A stretch of DNA of 64,000 nucleotides from Hydractinia symbiolongicarpus (GCF_029227915.1 NC_079883.1:10168001-10232000); one strand, 5' to 3'. Shown: positions 5,426-21,049, counted from the first letter of the stretch. Translations and numbers: made by a program. Notes: generated by a model from the letters alone, not told the origin.

Positions 5426-5493
5426 TCAAACTTTATGTAGCATAAAATTTTTATGTAGCATAAAATTTAAACAGAAAGCAGGACAAAGTTTGA
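5426..5493. repeat. Inverted repeat flanking the 18-bp duplication
   Basis: TCAAACTTT (5426-5434) and AAAGTTTGA (5485-5493) are perfect inverted copies. They enclose the tandem duplication and could form a cruciform or a long hairpin in read-through RNA. Confidence 0.55.
5432..5467. repeat. Perfect 18-bp tandem duplication
   Basis: TTTATGTAGCATAAAATT occurs twice in direct succession (5432-5449, 5450-5467). All units carry both copies, so the duplication predates the amplification or has been spread through the array. Confidence 0.8.
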
Positions 5494-5530
5494 TATAAAA
5501 AGCTAGCCGTAATATTTTTTATGGATGTGT

Positions 5531-5546
5531 GGCTATAAAAATAGCC
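5531..5546 (-). terminator. H3 mRNA 3' stem-loop (unit 2)
   Basis: The minus strand reads GGCTAT-TTTT-ATAGCC, 21 bases past the H3 stop codon, flanked by AAAAAC and ACACAT. The A-rich downstream stretch is AAAAAATATT. Confidence 0.93.
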
Positions 5547-5567
5547 GTTTTTTGTTTGGTAAGATGC

Positions 5568-5981
<414 letters not shown>

Positions 5982-6459
5982 TTAAGAAGTCGATGTAGTA
6001 CGGATACACAAGACGGTCTAAAATGCACTATCGCGCCAAAGTTTTATTTCTCATATTGATTGACAGCTAAGGTTCAAAACAAACCATTTGATTGGTGCTA
6101 AGAAAGTAATTTCTGATTGGCTGCATAATGACATTACGCTCATTACTTTAACATTTTTATAAAATCTGTGTTTTTTGGCTACGGGAAAACGGCTGTATCT
6201 TCTGATACACAAAAGCTTTTGACTTTTTTTTTTTTTAGTAAGTAGCAGAAGGTTTGGCGAATTCCAACGATGCCAAATTTATTGCCTTACTGAAACATTA
6301 AGACCACGAATTTTTAAAAAAACTACAGTTTTACTTAAAAAAATGTACAAAATGTTCGGAACATTTTGTAATGACGCAACTCTATTGGTTAATTAGGGTG
6401 TTTCCACGAGCAGTAGGTAATTTTATGGCCTCTTTTTAAAGCTGTCTGAATTCTGTTAA

Positions 6460-6816
<357 letters not shown>

Positions 6817-7275
6817 GCGTTGTCATTGCTCAACAAAAACGGCTATTTTTATAGCCACAAATCTTTTAAAACATTACTTTGTGCACGCTTCCAAATTACA
6901 CAATGTGTAAAGTCTTGTCACAGTTACATTTATTGCTATACGATACTATGTCATATATGACACAAAAAAAATTTAGAAATACTTTGTAGGGTTAATTTGC
7001 CTGGGAGGTTTCCGTGAAAAGCTGGGTTAAGTTAAATGTAAGCAATAACATGGATCAATGTACTTGTCTTTTCTGCAAGTACAGCTAATAATACGTATGA
7101 AAAGTGAAGCTAATCCACACACACATGGGGAAGTATTTTAAATGTAGGCTAGTGTTCTTAAGCACATTATTTAGAAGTTTTATTAACTTCGGTTAACTTG
7201 TAGTGACGCCAAGTAAATGTTTTTTTAAAGATGTGTGGTCTTAAAAAAGACCGTTTGTGTTTGGTAGACGTTGGT

Positions 7276-7680
7276 TTACTTGCTGCTTGTGTATTTTGTG
7301 ACGGCTTTTGTTCCTTCACTGACTGCGTGTTTTGCAAGTTCTCCAGGCAAGAGAAGACGTACTGCGGTTTGAATTTCACGAGAAGAGATGGTCGACTTTT
7401 TGTTTTGAAGAGCCAAACGCGAAGCTTCGGAAGCAATGCGCTCAAAGATGTCGTTGACAAATGAGTTCATGATGCTCATAGCTTTGCTTGAAACTCCGAC
7501 ATCTGGGTGAACTTGTTTCAAAACATTGTAGATGTAAATAGCATAACTTTCCTTTCTCTTTCTCTTGCGTTTCTTTTCACCAGTTCCACCAATCTTTCCT
7601 CCTTTTTTGCCGGCTCTTTTTTCACCTTTCTTGGCTACTTTAGGTGCCTGTTTTCCTCCTTTAGCTGCTGCGTCAGACAT
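7276..7680 (-). CDS. H2B: Histone H2B, unit 2
   Basis: Same protein as unit 1. Stem-loop at 7237-7252. Confidence 0.98.
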   Translation of the reverse strand: MSDAAAKGGKQAPKVAKKGEKRAGKKGGKIGGTGEKKRKRKRKESYAIYIYNVLKQVHPDVGVSSKAMSIMNSFVNDIFERIASEASRLALQNKKSTISSREIQTAVRLLLPGELAKHAVSEGTKAVTKYTSSK

Positions 7681-7964
7681 GGTTAAAAATTTTTGCTACT
7701 TAACTTGTAAATAAGCATTAAACTGCAAGTCAAAACTTTTTGTTTATAAGTAAAAAAATCGGATCGAATTCGATCCGAAAACGCCGATACGCAATTTAAT
7801 TGGTTAAAAAAAAAATCTTTTGTTTAATACTTAATTATGATTGGTTAAAAAAACATGATTTCGATCCTATTTTTATGATGAAAAAACGAGTAAAGTTTAT
7901 TTCGTTAACACTTACGTTAAATATTCGTACGTTTTTGTATTAACTTACAAATCAAATCGCAGTT

Positions 7965-8345
7965 ATGTCTGGACGTGGAAAAGGTGGAAAAGCTAAGGCT
8001 AAAGCCAAGACAAGATCCTCAAGAGCTGGACTTCAATTTCCAGTCGGTAGAGTGCATAGATTCCTTCGTAGAGGGCACTATGCTAACCGAATTGGATCTG
8101 GAGCACCAGTTTACTTAGCAGCCGTCTTGGAATATTTATCTGCTGAGATATTGGAGTTGGCTGGTAACGCAGCAAGAGACAACAAAAAAGCTAGGATTAT
8201 TCCAAGACATTTACAATTGGCTGTTCGTAATGATGAAGAATTAAACAAACTTTTGAGCGGTGTAACCATTGCAGCTGGTGGTGTTTTGCCAAACATTCAA
8301 GCTGTCTTACTCCCAAAGAAGAACGACAAAGGACAGAAGAAGTAA
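7965..8345 (+). CDS. H2A: Histone H2A, unit 2
   Basis: Same protein as unit 1. Stem-loop at 8368-8383. Confidence 0.98.
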   Translation: MSGRGKGGKAKAKAKTRSSRAGLQFPVGRVHRFLRRGHYANRIGSGAPVYLAAVLEYLSAEILELAGNAARDNKKARIIPRHLQLAVRNDEELNKLLSGVTIAAGGVLPNIQAVLLPKKNDKGQKK

Positions 8346-8542
8346 ACCGCTACACTCAGAAAACAACGGCTATTTTTATAGCCACACATCTTTAAAAAAA
8401 CATTGTTTTTTTCACAAAACTATAACCTTAAAGTCTAATAGATAATCCATGCATACGCCTTGTCCTAAGTAACTCAAAGAAATTAAATAAAAAAATTTGA
8501 TCACAACGTCAAAATAAATTGCACGTATTTGCACCTACTAAT

Positions 8543-8662
8543 GTCTACGGCCATACCACGATGAACACACCCGTTCTCGTCTGATCACGGAAGTTAAGCA
8601 TCGTCGGGCCGGGATAGTACTTGGATGGGGGACCGCCTGGGAACTCCCGGTGTCGTAGGCTT
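8543..8662 (+). rRNA. 5S rRNA: 5S rRNA, unit 2
   Basis: No difference from unit 1 seen; helix I, internal promoter and TTTT terminator intact. Confidence 0.97.
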
Positions 8663-8989
8663 TTCATTTTCATTTGCTGTGATATATTTCTTGTTATAAC
8701 AATTAAGGAACGTGGCGGTTGTTGAAAGTGTTTCCTATGACATTTTCCTACGACATTTTCAGGTGATAGTACGAGAAAAAAGAGCTTTCAAATGCATACA
8801 AACTCGATCTATTGCCGATCATCCAATAACCCTGACGGAATGGCAAATAAAATAAAATTCCGCCGCCTTCCGAGGACTTATATCGCAATCACGTTTCGTA
8901 ACAGCCAAGCGAGGTTTTACCTTAGCGTTTAAGTCACCACCGACATTTGGCCGCGCAACTTTTCTAAGCTCATTCATTTTGACTTAAGG

Positions 8990-9154
8990 AGGGGGCGAGC
9001 GCGGACGCAGGCCCCCACTACCAGAAATTGTACGGTCGAGTTACTGACGTTTGCAGTAATCGCAGAGGTCAGCCCAAGCGTAGTGCAATGCAAGAGCCTC
9101 ACTCTGGAAGAAAACCCTCATTGATCAGTCTTTACTTCCCCGTCAGGTAAGTAT
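8990..9154 (-). ncRNA. U1: U1 snRNA, unit 2
   Basis: No difference from unit 1 seen in the RNA or its upstream element (9197-9211). Confidence 0.95.
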
Positions 9155-9345
9155 GAGTTGGAACTGCACCGTAGCATGAGGGTACCCTTCAAAGTTTGTT
9201 AATGCTTGTGGCTTGAGTGTGTTATAAACTGCCGTGTCGCGGGGCATAGGCTGTATTCTCCCCCAGTGTACGCGTTTTGTTCCCGCCGTAGACTATGCAG
9301 AGTGCCGTCGGAAAGAGGACTGCTATTATTCTTTTATTGCTTATG

Positions 9346-9531
9346 TGGGCCGCCATCGGTAATAGTGCAACACCAAGGCAACCCGTGGTCACGGCGTGAA
9401 TGAATCCACCTCCATGACCCAAGGCCAAAAATCAGATTAATATACTGACCATTCAGAGAATGGCCTACCAGATATTAAACTGATAAGAACAGATACTACA
9501 CTTGATCTTAGCCATTAGGCCGAGAAGCGAT
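9346..9531 (-). ncRNA. U2: U2 snRNA, unit 2
   Basis: No difference from unit 1 seen; upstream element at 9571-9585. Confidence 0.95.
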
Positions 9532-9853
9532 AAAGAACAAGCGTTGCCATGATAGGCATCGTCCACACACCGTAACTGCTTGTGGAGCATGTCACGTTAC
9601 TGTAAAGCTTACAACTGTCACCGCGTACGGATGGACGGCGACATAGTAAAAATCACGGCTGTTGATTTAGCCGTAGGATGGAGAGCGACTGTAGCGAGTG
9701 GATGGTAACTTACATGAATGCTAACAAAGGCGACGATACTAAGTGCGTGATATTACTTTCCAATATGTCTGCGTACATTCCGTTTATCAACGCATTACGC
9801 CAGAACGTGCGCGCGCGTTACACAGTAGACCATGCAGCCGAAATGCGACAGTG

Positions 9854-9926
9854 CGACCCTGCCAGGAGTCGAACCTGGAATCCCCTGATTCGTAGTCAGA
9901 TGCCTTATCCATTGGGCCACAGGGCC
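9854..9926 (-). tRNA. tRNA-Arg: tRNA-Arg(ACG), unit 2
   Basis: No difference from unit 1 seen; anticodon at 9891-9893. Confidence 0.96.
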
Positions 9927-10505
9927 ATGCTTATGACTTCGCCCCATCGTCATTTTGGCTTGCGCATTCGTTTTACTTACGACAGAATTCTTCGTGTTTG
10001 TAGCCATGAAAGAAAGGGACTTCTGTGAGTGAATTTTTTTACTGTGGTCTAATAAAAAAGTCGAAACGCAGTGCCCAATATATGAATTGCTCCTAATAGC
10101 CGGAAACAGGCCGTGTCGATGATGTAGGCCGACATACGCAACGCAAACCAAAGAACGCTTTATGAAAATCCTAACACGAGCGCGGAAGAAGCCCAAATTA
10201 ACAGACTAGATGTAATGCTGAAGACCTCAAACTCCAGCAGCTTCTCTTGCAGACTATTGCGTCGTACTACAAATAAAAATTAACATGCTTTCGCATAGTC
10301 GCGGCACCCAAAACGGACATTATACGATGTACAGAAACACACATTTCTGTTTTCGCGCCAAATCAATTCCCGGGAGTGGTACTTTTACGTCCGCATACTT
10401 CGCACCGTCTTAAATTATATCTCATTTACACGGTAATGTTTAGTATACTTCTACTGTGATAACAAGCATCGTTTATCGTTGGATTGTTGTAAGAAAACAT
10501 TAAAA

Positions 10506-11057
10506 ATGAGTGAAGCAGCTTCTCCAAAGAAAATCGCACCCAAGAAGAAACCTGCTGCAAAGAAGACAGCTGATCACCCTAAATATGTGGACATGATCAA
10601 GGCTGCTATCGCTACCCTAAAGGAACGCGGTGGTTCATCTCGCCAAGCTATTACAAAATATATTCATGCAAATTACAAAGTTGCTGAAAACTCAGATCAT
10701 CATCTGAAAATGGCTCTTAAACGAGGAGTAACATCAGGCGATTTGATTCAAACTAAAGGCACTGGTGCTTCTGGATCATTCAAGCTAGGTCAGGTAAAAA
10801 AAGAAAAACCTAAGAAAAAGGCCGCAGCAAAAAAGCCAACGGCAAAGAAGCCTACTGCAAAGAAAAGTACACCAAAAAAGAAGCCAGCAAAGAAGAGCAC
10901 GCCAAAGAAAGCAGCAAAGAAGCCTGCCACAAAGAAAGCCTCGGCTAAGAAACCAGCAGCTAAGAAACCCACAAAGAAGCCTGTTGCTAAAAAACCTGCA
11001 GCAAAGAAGGTCAAAAAGACTCCCAAAAAGGCAGCAAAGAAGACCGCAAAAAAATAA
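10506..11057 (+). CDS. H1: Histone H1, unit 2
   Basis: Same protein as unit 1. Normal 16-nt stem-loop at 11090-11105; the flank has C at 11108 where the other units have A. Confidence 0.97.
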   Translation: MSEAASPKKIAPKKKPAAKKTADHPKYVDMIKAAIATLKERGGSSRQAITKYIHANYKVAENSDHHLKMALKRGVTSGDLIQTKGTGASGSFKLGQVKKEKPKKKAAAKKPTAKKPTAKKSTPKKKPAKKSTPKKAAKKPATKKASAKKPAAKKPTKKPVAKKPAAKKVKKTPKKAAKKTAKK

Positions 11058-11418
11058 TTTGTGTGTATCTGGCTATTACATTAACAAACGGCTATTTTTA
11101 TAGCCACCCATTTACAAAAAAACATTATCTTGGTACAAAGTTAAACTTGTTTAAGTCACTTAAACAGTTAAAAAAGAGTAAATTTAAGATTAGATTCCCT
11201 AAGTTTAAGTATTTTCGTTTTTAAATTTCTTATTTTCTTGCTTTTACTTTTCTTGCCCTTCATATTTTTAACATTGTCAAACTTTATGTAGCATAAAATT
11301 TTTATGTAGCATAAAATTTAAACAGAAAGCAGGACAAAGTTTGATATAAAAAGCTAGCCGTAATATTTTTTATGGATGTGTGGCTATAAAAATAGCCGTT
11401 TTTTGTTTGGTAAGATGC

Positions 11419-11832
<414 letters not shown>

Positions 11833-12310
11833 TTAAGAAGTCGATGTAGTACGGATACACAAGACGGTCTAAAATGCACTATCGCGCCAAAGTTTTATTT
11901 CTCATATTGATTGACAGCTAAGGTTCAAAACAAACCATTTGATTGGTGCTAAGAAAGTAATTTCTGATTGGCTGCATAATGACATTACGCTCATTACTTT
12001 AACATTTTTATAAAATCTGTGTTTTTTGGCTACGGGAAAACGGCTGTATCTTCTGATACACAAAAGCTTTTGACTTTTTTTTTTTTTAGTAAGTAGCAGA
12101 AGGTTTGGCGAATTCCAACGATGCCAAATTTATTGCCTTACTGAAACATTAAGACCACGAATTTTTAAAAAAACTACAGTTTTACTTAAAAAAATGTACA
12201 AAATGTTCGGAACATTTTGTAATGACGCAACTCTATTGGTTAATTAGGGTGTTTCCACGAGCAGTAGGTAATTTTATGGCCTCTTTTTAAAGCTGTCTGA
12301 ATTCTGTTAA

Positions 12311-12667
<357 letters not shown>

Positions 12668-13127
12668 GCGTTGTCATTGCTCAACAAAAACGGCTATTTT
12701 TATAGCCACAAATCTTTTAAAACATTACTTTGTGCACGCTTCCAAATTACACAATGTGTAAAGTCTTGTCACAGTTACATTTATTGCTATACGATACTAT
12801 GTCATATATGACACAAAAAAAATTTAGAAATACTTTGTAGGGTTAATTTGCCTGGGAGTGTTTCCGTGAAAAGCTGGGTTAAGTTAAATGTAAGCAATAA
12901 CATGGATCAATGTACTTGTCTTTTCTGCAAGTACAGCTAATAATACGTATGAAAAGTGAAGCTAATCCACACACACATGGGGAAGTATTTTAAATGTAGG
13001 CTAGTGTTCTTAAGCACATTATTTAGAAGTTTTATTAACTTCGGTTAACTTGTAGTGACGCCAAGTAAATGTTTTTTTAAAGATGTGTGGTCTTAAAAAA
13101 GACCGTTTGTGTTTGGTAGACGTTGGT

Positions 13128-13532
13128 TTACTTGCTGCTTGTGTATTTTGTGACGGCTTTTGTTCCTTCACTGACTGCGTGTTTTGCAAGTTCTCCAGGC
13201 AAGAGAAGACGTACTGCGGTTTGAATTTCACGAGAAGAGATGGTCGACTTTTTGTTTTGAAGAGCCAAACGCGAAGCTTCGGAAGCAATGCGCTCAAAGA
13301 TGTCGTTGACAAATGAGTTCATGATGCTCATAGCTTTGCTTGAAACTCCGACATCTGGGTGAACTTGTTTCAAAACATTGTAGATGTAAATAGCATAACT
13401 TTCCTTTCTCTTTCTCTTGCGTTTCTTTTCACCAGTTCCACCAATCTTTCCTCCTTTTTTGCCGGCTCTTTTTTCACCTTTCTTGGCTACTTTAGGTGCC
13501 TGTTTTCCTCCTTTAGCTGCTGCGTCAGACAT
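13128..13532 (-). CDS. H2B: Histone H2B, unit 3
   Basis: Same protein as unit 1. Stem-loop at 13089-13104. Confidence 0.98.
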   Translation of the reverse strand: MSDAAAKGGKQAPKVAKKGEKRAGKKGGKIGGTGEKKRKRKRKESYAIYIYNVLKQVHPDVGVSSKAMSIMNSFVNDIFERIASEASRLALQNKKSTISSREIQTAVRLLLPGELAKHAVSEGTKAVTKYTSSK

Positions 13533-13816
13533 GGTTAAAAATTTTTGCTACTTAACTTGTAAATAAGCATTAAACTGCAAGTCAAAACTTTTTGTTTATA
13601 AGTAAAAAAATCGGATCGAATTCGATCCGAAAACGCCGATACGCAATTTAATTGGTTAAAAAAAAAATCTTTTGTTTAATACTTAATTATGATTGGTTAA
13701 AAAAACATGATTTCGATCCTATTTTTATGATGAAAAAACGAGTAAAGTTTATTTCGTTAACACTTACGTTAAATATTCGTACGTTTTTGTATTAACTTAC
13801 AAATCAAATCGCAGTT

Positions 13817-14197
13817 ATGTCTGGACGTGGAAAAGGTGGAAAAGCTAAGGCTAAAGCCAAGACAAGATCCTCAAGAGCTGGACTTCAATTTCCAGTCGGT
13901 AGAGTGCATAGATTCCTTCGTAGAGGGCACTATGCTAACCGAATTGGATCTGGAGCACCAGTTTACTTAGCAGCCGTCTTGGAATATTTATCTGCTGAGA
14001 TATTGGAGTTGGCTGGTAACGCAGCAAGAGACAACAAAAAAGCTAGGATTATTCCAAGACATTTACAATTGGCTGTTCGTAATGATGAAGAATTAAACAA
14101 ACTTTTGAGCGGTGTAACCATTGCAGCTGGTGGTGTTTTGCCAAACATTCAAGCTGTCTTACTCCCAAAGAAGAACGACAAAGGACAGAAGAAGTAA
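13817..14197 (+). CDS. H2A: Histone H2A, unit 3
   Basis: Same protein as unit 1. Stem-loop at 14220-14235. Confidence 0.98.
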   Translation: MSGRGKGGKAKAKAKTRSSRAGLQFPVGRVHRFLRRGHYANRIGSGAPVYLAAVLEYLSAEILELAGNAARDNKKARIIPRHLQLAVRNDEELNKLLSGVTIAAGGVLPNIQAVLLPKKNDKGQKK

Positions 14198-14394
14198 ACC
14201 GCTACACTCAGAAAACAACGGCTATTTTTATAGCCACACATCTTTAAAAAAACATTGTTTTTTTCACAAAACTATAACCTTAAAGTCTAATAGATAATCC
14301 ATGCATACGCCTTGTCCTAAGTAACTCAAAGAAATTAAATAAAAAAATTTGATCACAACGTCAAAATAAATTGCACGTATTTGCACCTACTAAT

Positions 14395-14514
14395 GTCTAC
14401 GGCCATACCACGATGAACACACCCGTTCTCGTCTGATCACGGAAGTTAAGCATCGTCGGGCCGGGATAGTACTTGGATGGGGGACCGCCTGGGAACTCCC
14501 GGTGTCGTAGGCTT
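14395..14514 (+). rRNA. 5S rRNA: 5S rRNA, unit 3
   Basis: No difference from unit 1 seen. Confidence 0.97.
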
Positions 14515-14841
14515 TTCATTTTCATTTGCTGTGATATATTTCTTGTTATAACAATTAAGGAACGTGGCGGTTGTTGAAAGTGTTTCCTATGACATTTTCC
14601 TACGACATTTTCAGGTGATAGTACGAGAAAAAAGAGCTTTCAAATGCATACAAACTCGATCTATTGCCGATCATCCAATAACCCTGACGGAATGGCAAAT
14701 AAAATAAAATTCCGCCGCCTTCCGAGGACTTATATCGCAATCACGTTTCGTAACAGCCAAGCGAGGTTTTACCTTAGCGTTTAAGTCACCACCGACATTT
14801 GGCCGCGCAACTTTTCTAAGCTCATTCATTTTGACTTAAGG

Positions 14842-15006
14842 AGGGGGCGAGCGCGGACGCAGGCCCCCACTACCAGAAATTGTACGGTCGAGTTACTGAC
14901 GTTTGCAGTAATCGCAGAGGTCAGCCCAAGCGTAGTGCAATGCAAGAGCCTCACTCTGGAAGAAAACCCTCATTGATCAGTCTTTACTTCCCCGTCAGGT
15001 AAGTAT
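14842..15006 (-). ncRNA. U1: U1 snRNA, unit 3
   Basis: No difference from unit 1 seen; upstream element at 15049-15063. Confidence 0.95.
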
Positions 15007-15197
15007 GAGTTGGAACTGCACCGTAGCATGAGGGTACCCTTCAAAGTTTGTTAATGCTTGTGGCTTGAGTGTGTTATAAACTGCCGTGTCGCGGGGCATA
15101 GGCTGTATTCTCCCCCAGTGTACGCGTTTTGTTCCCGCCGTAGACTATGCAGAGTGCCGTCGGAAAGAGGACTGCTATTATTCTTTTATTGCTTATG

Positions 15198-15383
15198 TGG
15201 GCCGCCATCGGTAATAGTGCAACACCAAGGCAACCCGTGGTCACGGCGTGAATGAATCCACCTCCATGACCCAAGGCCAAAAATCAGATTAATATACTGA
15301 CCATTCAGAGAATGGCCTACCAGATATTAAACTGATAAGAACAGATACTACACTTGATCTTAGCCATTAGGCCGAGAAGCGAT
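15198..15383 (-). ncRNA. U2: U2 snRNA, unit 3
   Basis: No difference from unit 1 seen; upstream element at 15423-15437. Confidence 0.95.
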
Positions 15384-15705
15384 AAAGAACAAGCGTTGCC
15401 ATGATAGGCATCGTCCACACACCGTAACTGCTTGTGGAGCATGTCACGTTACTGTAAAGCTTACAACTGTCACCGCGTACGGATGGACGGCGACATAGTA
15501 AAAATCACGGCTGTTGATTTAGCCGTAGGATGGAGAGCGACTGTAGCGAGTGGATGGTAACTTACATGAATGCTAACAAAGGCGACGATACTAAGTGCGT
15601 GATATTACTTTCCAATATGTCTGCGTACATTCCGTTTATCAACGCATTACGCCAGAACGTGCGCGCGCGTTACACAGTAGACCATGCAGCCGAAATGCGA
15701 CAGTG

Positions 15706-15778
15706 CGACCCTGCCAGGAGTCGAACCTGGAATCCCCTGATTCGTAGTCAGATGCCTTATCCATTGGGCCACAGGGCC
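15706..15778 (-). tRNA. tRNA-Arg: tRNA-Arg(ACG), unit 3
   Basis: No difference from unit 1 seen; anticodon at 15743-15745. Confidence 0.96.
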
Positions 15779-16357
15779 ATGCTTATGACTTCGCCCCATC
15801 GTCATTTTGGCTTGCGCATTCGTTTTACTTACGACAGAATTCTTCGTGTTTGTAGCCATGAAAGAAAGGGACTTCTGTGAGTGAATTTTTTTACTGTGGT
15901 CTAATAAAAAAGTCGAAACGCAGTGCCCAATATATGAATTGCTCCTAATAGCCGGAAACAGGCCGTGTCGATGATGTAGGCCGACATACGCAACGCAAAC
16001 CAAAGAACGCTTTATGAAAATCCTAACACGAGCGCGGAAGAAGCCCAAATTAACAGACTAGATGTAATGCTGAAGACCTCAAACTCCAGCAGCTTCTCTT
16101 GCAGACTATTGCGTCGTACTACAAATAAAAATTAACATGCTTTCGCATAGTCGCGGCACCCAAAACGGACATTATACGATGTACAGAAACACACATTTCT
16201 GTTTTCGCGCCAAATCAATTCCCGGGAGTGGTACTTTTACGTCCGCATACTTCGCACCGTCTTAAATTATATCTCATTTACACGGTAATGTTTAGTATAC
16301 TTCTACTGTGATAACAAGCATCGTTTATCGTTGGATTGTTGTAAGAAAACATTAAAA

Positions 16358-16909
16358 ATGAGTGAAGCAGCTTCTCCAAAGAAAATCGCACCCAAGAAGA
16401 AACCTGCTGCAAAGAAGACAGCTGATCACCCTAAATATGTGGACATGATCAAGGCTGCTATCGCTACCCTAAAGGAACGCGGTGGTTCATCTCGCCAAGC
16501 TATTACAAAATATATTCATGCAAATTACAAAGTTGCTGAAAACTCAGATCATCATCTGAAAATGGCTCTTAAACGAGGAGTAACATCAGGCGATTTGATT
16601 CAAACTAAAGGCACTGGTGCTTCTGGATCATTCAAGCTAGGTCAGGTAAAAAAAGAAAAACCTAAGAAAAAGGCCGCAGCAAAAAAGCCAACGGCAAAGA
16701 AGCCTACTGCAAAGAAAAGTACACCAAAAAAGAAGCCAGCAAAGAAGAGCACGCCAAAGAAAGCAGCAAAGAAGCCTGCCACAAAGAAAGCCTCGGCTAA
16801 GAAACCAGCAGCTAAGAAACCCACAAAGAAGCCTGTTGCTAAAAAACCTGCAGCAAAGAAGGTCAAAAAGACTCCCAAAAAGGCAGCAAAGAAGACCGCA
16901 AAAAAATAA
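16358..16909 (+). CDS. H1: Histone H1, unit 3
   Basis: Same protein as unit 1. Stem-loop at 16942-16957. Confidence 0.97.
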   Translation: MSEAASPKKIAPKKKPAAKKTADHPKYVDMIKAAIATLKERGGSSRQAITKYIHANYKVAENSDHHLKMALKRGVTSGDLIQTKGTGASGSFKLGQVKKEKPKKKAAAKKPTAKKPTAKKSTPKKKPAKKSTPKKAAKKPATKKASAKKPAAKKPTKKPVAKKPAAKKVKKTPKKAAKKTAKK

Positions 16910-17270
16910 TTTGTGTGTATCTGGCTATTACATTAACAAACGGCTATTTTTATAGCCACACATTTACAAAAAAACATTATCTTGGTACAAAGTTAAACTT
17001 GTTTAAGTCACTTAAACAGTTAAAAAAGAGTAAATTTAAGATTAGATTCCCTAAGTTTAAGTATTTTCGTTTTTAAATTTCTTATTTTCTTGCTTTTACT
17101 TTTCTTGCCCTTCATATTTTTAACATTGTCAAACTTTATGTAGCATAAAATTTTTATGTAGCATAAAATTTAAACAGAAAGCAGGACAAAGTTTGATATA
17201 AAAAGCTAGCCGTAATATTTTTTATGGATGTGTGGCTATAAAAATAGCCGTTTTTTGTTTGGTAAGATGC

Positions 17271-17684
<414 letters not shown>

Positions 17685-18162
17685 TTAAGAAGTCGATGTA
17701 GTACGGATACACAAGACGGTCTAAAATGCACTATCGCGCCAAAGTTTTATTTCTCATATTGATTGACAGCTAAGGTTCAAAACAAACCATTTGATTGGTG
17801 CTAAGAAAGTAATTTCTGATTGGCTGCATAATGACATTACGCTCATTACTTTAACATTTTTATAAAATCTGTGTTTTTTGGCTACGGGAAAACGGCTGTA
17901 TCTTCTGATACACAAAAGCTTTTGACTTTTTTTTTTTTTAGTAAGTAGCAGAAGGTTTGGCGAATTCCAACGATGCCAAATTTATTGCCTTACTGAAACA
18001 TTAAGACCACGAATTTTTAAAAAAACTACAGTTTTACTTAAAAAAATGTACAAAATGTTCGGAACATTTTGTAATGACGCAACTCTATTGGTTAATTAGG
18101 GTGTTTCCACGAGCAGTAGGTAATTTTATGGCCTCTTTTTAAAGCTGTCTGAATTCTGTTAA

Positions 18163-18519
<357 letters not shown>

Positions 18520-18979
18520 GCGTTGTCATTGCTCAACAAAAACGGCTATTTTTATAGCCACAAATCTTTTAAAACATTACTTTGTGCACGCTTCCAAATT
18601 ACACAATGTGTAAAGTCTTGTCACAGTTACATTTATTGCTATACGATACTATGTCATATATGACACAAAAAAAATTTAGAAATACTTTGTAGGGTTAATT
18701 TGCCTGGGAGTGTTTCCGTGAAAAGCTGGGTTAAGTTAAATGTAAGCAATAACATGGATCAATGTACTTGTCTTTTCTGCAAGTACAGCTAATAATACGT
18801 ATGAAAAGTGAAGCTAATCCACACACACATGGGGAAGTATTTTAAATGTAGGCTAGTGTTCTTAAGCACATTATTTAGAAGTTTTATTAACTTCGGTTAA
18901 CTTGTAGTGACGCCAAGTAAATGTTTTTTTAAAGATGTGTGGTCTTAAAAAAGACCGTTTGTGTTTGGTAGACGTTGGT

Positions 18980-19384
18980 TTACTTGCTGCTTGTGTATTT
19001 TGTGACGGCTTTTGTTCCTTCACTGACTGCGTGTTTTGCAAGTTCTCCAGGCAAGAGAAGACGTACTGCGGTTTGAATTTCACGAGAAGAGATGGTCGAC
19101 TTTTTGTTTTGAAGAGCCAAACGCGAAGCTTCGGAAGCAATGCGCTCAAAGATGTCGTTGACAAATGAGTTCATAATGCTCATAGCTTTGCTTGAAACTC
19201 CGACATCTGGGTGAACTTGTTTCAAAACATTGTAGATGTAAATAGCATAACTTTCCTTTCTCTTTCTCTTGCGTTTCTTTTCACCAGTTCCACCAATCTT
19301 TCCTCCTTTTTTGCCGGCTCTTTTTTCACCTTTCTTGGCTACTTTAGGTGCCTGTTTTCCTCCTTTAGCTGCTGCGTCAGACAT
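18980..19384 (-). CDS. H2B: Histone H2B, unit 4
   Basis: Same protein as unit 1; one synonymous change at 19175 (Ile70, ATC to ATT). Stem-loop at 18941-18956. Confidence 0.98.
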   Translation of the reverse strand: MSDAAAKGGKQAPKVAKKGEKRAGKKGGKIGGTGEKKRKRKRKESYAIYIYNVLKQVHPDVGVSSKAMSIMNSFVNDIFERIASEASRLALQNKKSTISSREIQTAVRLLLPGELAKHAVSEGTKAVTKYTSSK

Positions 19385-19668
19385 GGTTAAAAATTTTTGC
19401 TACTTAACTTGTAAATAAGCATTAAACTGCAAGTCAAAACTTTTTGTTTATAAGTAAAAAAATCGGATCGAATTCGATCCGAAAACGCCGATACGCAATT
19501 TAATTGGTTAAAAAAAAAATCTTTTGTTTAATACTTAATTATGATTGGTTAAAAAAACATGATTTCGATCCTATTTTTATGATGAAAAAACGAGTAAAGT
19601 TTATTTCGTTAACACTTACGTTAAATATTCGTACGTTTTTGTATTAACTTACAAATCAAATCGCAGTT

Positions 19669-20049
19669 ATGTCTGGACGTGGAAAAGGTGGAAAAGCTAA
19701 GGCTAAAGCCAAGACAAGATCCTCAAGAGCTGGACTTCAATTTCCAGTCGGTAGAGTGCATAGATTCCTTCGTAGAGGGCACTATGCTAACCGAATTGGA
19801 TCTGGAGCACCAGTTTACTTAGCAGCCGTCTTGGAATATTTATCTGCTGAGATATTGGAGTTGGCTGGTAACGCAGCAAGAGACAACAAAAAAGCTAGGA
19901 TTATTCCAAGACATTTACAATTGGCTGTTCGTAATGATGAAGAATTAAACAAACTTTTGAGCGGTGTAACCATTGCAGCTGGTGGTGTTTTGCCAAACAT
20001 TCAAGCTGTCTTACTCCCAAAGAAGAACGACAAAGGACAGAAGAAGTAA
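19669..20049 (+). CDS. H2A: Histone H2A, unit 4
   Basis: Same protein as unit 1. Stem-loop at 20072-20087. Confidence 0.98.
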   Translation: MSGRGKGGKAKAKAKTRSSRAGLQFPVGRVHRFLRRGHYANRIGSGAPVYLAAVLEYLSAEILELAGNAARDNKKARIIPRHLQLAVRNDEELNKLLSGVTIAAGGVLPNIQAVLLPKKNDKGQKK

Positions 20050-20246
20050 ACCGCTACACTCAGAAAACAACGGCTATTTTTATAGCCACACATCTTTAAA
20101 AAAACATTGTTTTTTTCACAAAACTATAACCTTAAAGTCTAATAGATAATCCATGCATACGCCTTGTCCTAAGTAACTCAAAGAAATTAAATAAAAAAAT
20201 TTGATCACAACGTCAAAATAAATTGCACGTATTTGCACCTACTAAT

Positions 20247-20366
20247 GTCTACGGCCATACCACGATGAACACACCCGTTCTCGTCTGATCACGGAAGTTA
20301 AGCATCGTCGGGCCGGGATAGTACTTGGATGGGGGACCGCCTGGGAACTCCCGGTGTCGTAGGCTT
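20247..20366 (+). rRNA. 5S rRNA: 5S rRNA, unit 4
   Basis: No difference from unit 1 seen. Confidence 0.97.
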
Positions 20367-20693
20367 TTCATTTTCATTTGCTGTGATATATTTCTTGTTA
20401 TAACAATTAAGGAACGTGGCGGTTGTTGAAAGTGTTTCCTATGACATTTTCCTACGACATTTTCAGGTGATAGTACGAGAAAAAAGAGCTTTCAAATGCA
20501 TACAAACTCGATCTATTGCCGATCATCCAATAACCCTGACGGAATGGCAAATAAAATAAAATTCCGCCGCCTTCCGAGGACTTATATCGCAATCACGTTT
20601 CGTAACAGCCAAGCGAGGTTTTACCTTAGCGTTTAAGTCACCACCGACATTTGGCCGCGCAACTTTTCTAAGCTCATTCATTTTGACTTAAGG

Positions 20694-20858
20694 AGGGGGC
20701 GAGCGCGGACGCAGGCCCCCACTACCAGAAATTGTACGGTCGAGTTACTGACGTTTGCAGTAATCGCAGAGGTCAGCCCAAGCGTAGTGCAATGCAAGAG
20801 CCTCACTCTGGAAGAAAACCCTCATTGATCAGTCTTTACTTCCCCGTCAGGTAAGTAT
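20694..20858 (-). ncRNA. U1: U1 snRNA, unit 4
   Basis: No difference from unit 1 seen; upstream element at 20901-20915. Confidence 0.95.
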
Positions 20859-21049
20859 GAGTTGGAACTGCACCGTAGCATGAGGGTACCCTTCAAAGTT
20901 TGTTAATGCTTGTGGCTTGAGTGTGTTATAAACTGCCGTGTCGCGGGGCATAGGCTGTATTCTCCCCCAGTGTACGCGTTTTGTTCCCGCCGTAGACTAT
21001 GCAGAGTGCCGTCGGAAAGAGGACTGCTATTATTCTTTTATTGCTTATG

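Larger units (their letters stand above)
5206..5567. other. H1-H3 convergent spacer
   Basis: 362 bp of AT-rich sequence between two stop codons. It holds the H1 stem-loop and the H3 stem-loop, a perfect 18-bp tandem duplication and a flanking 9-bp inverted repeat. No gene seen. Confidence 0.8.
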
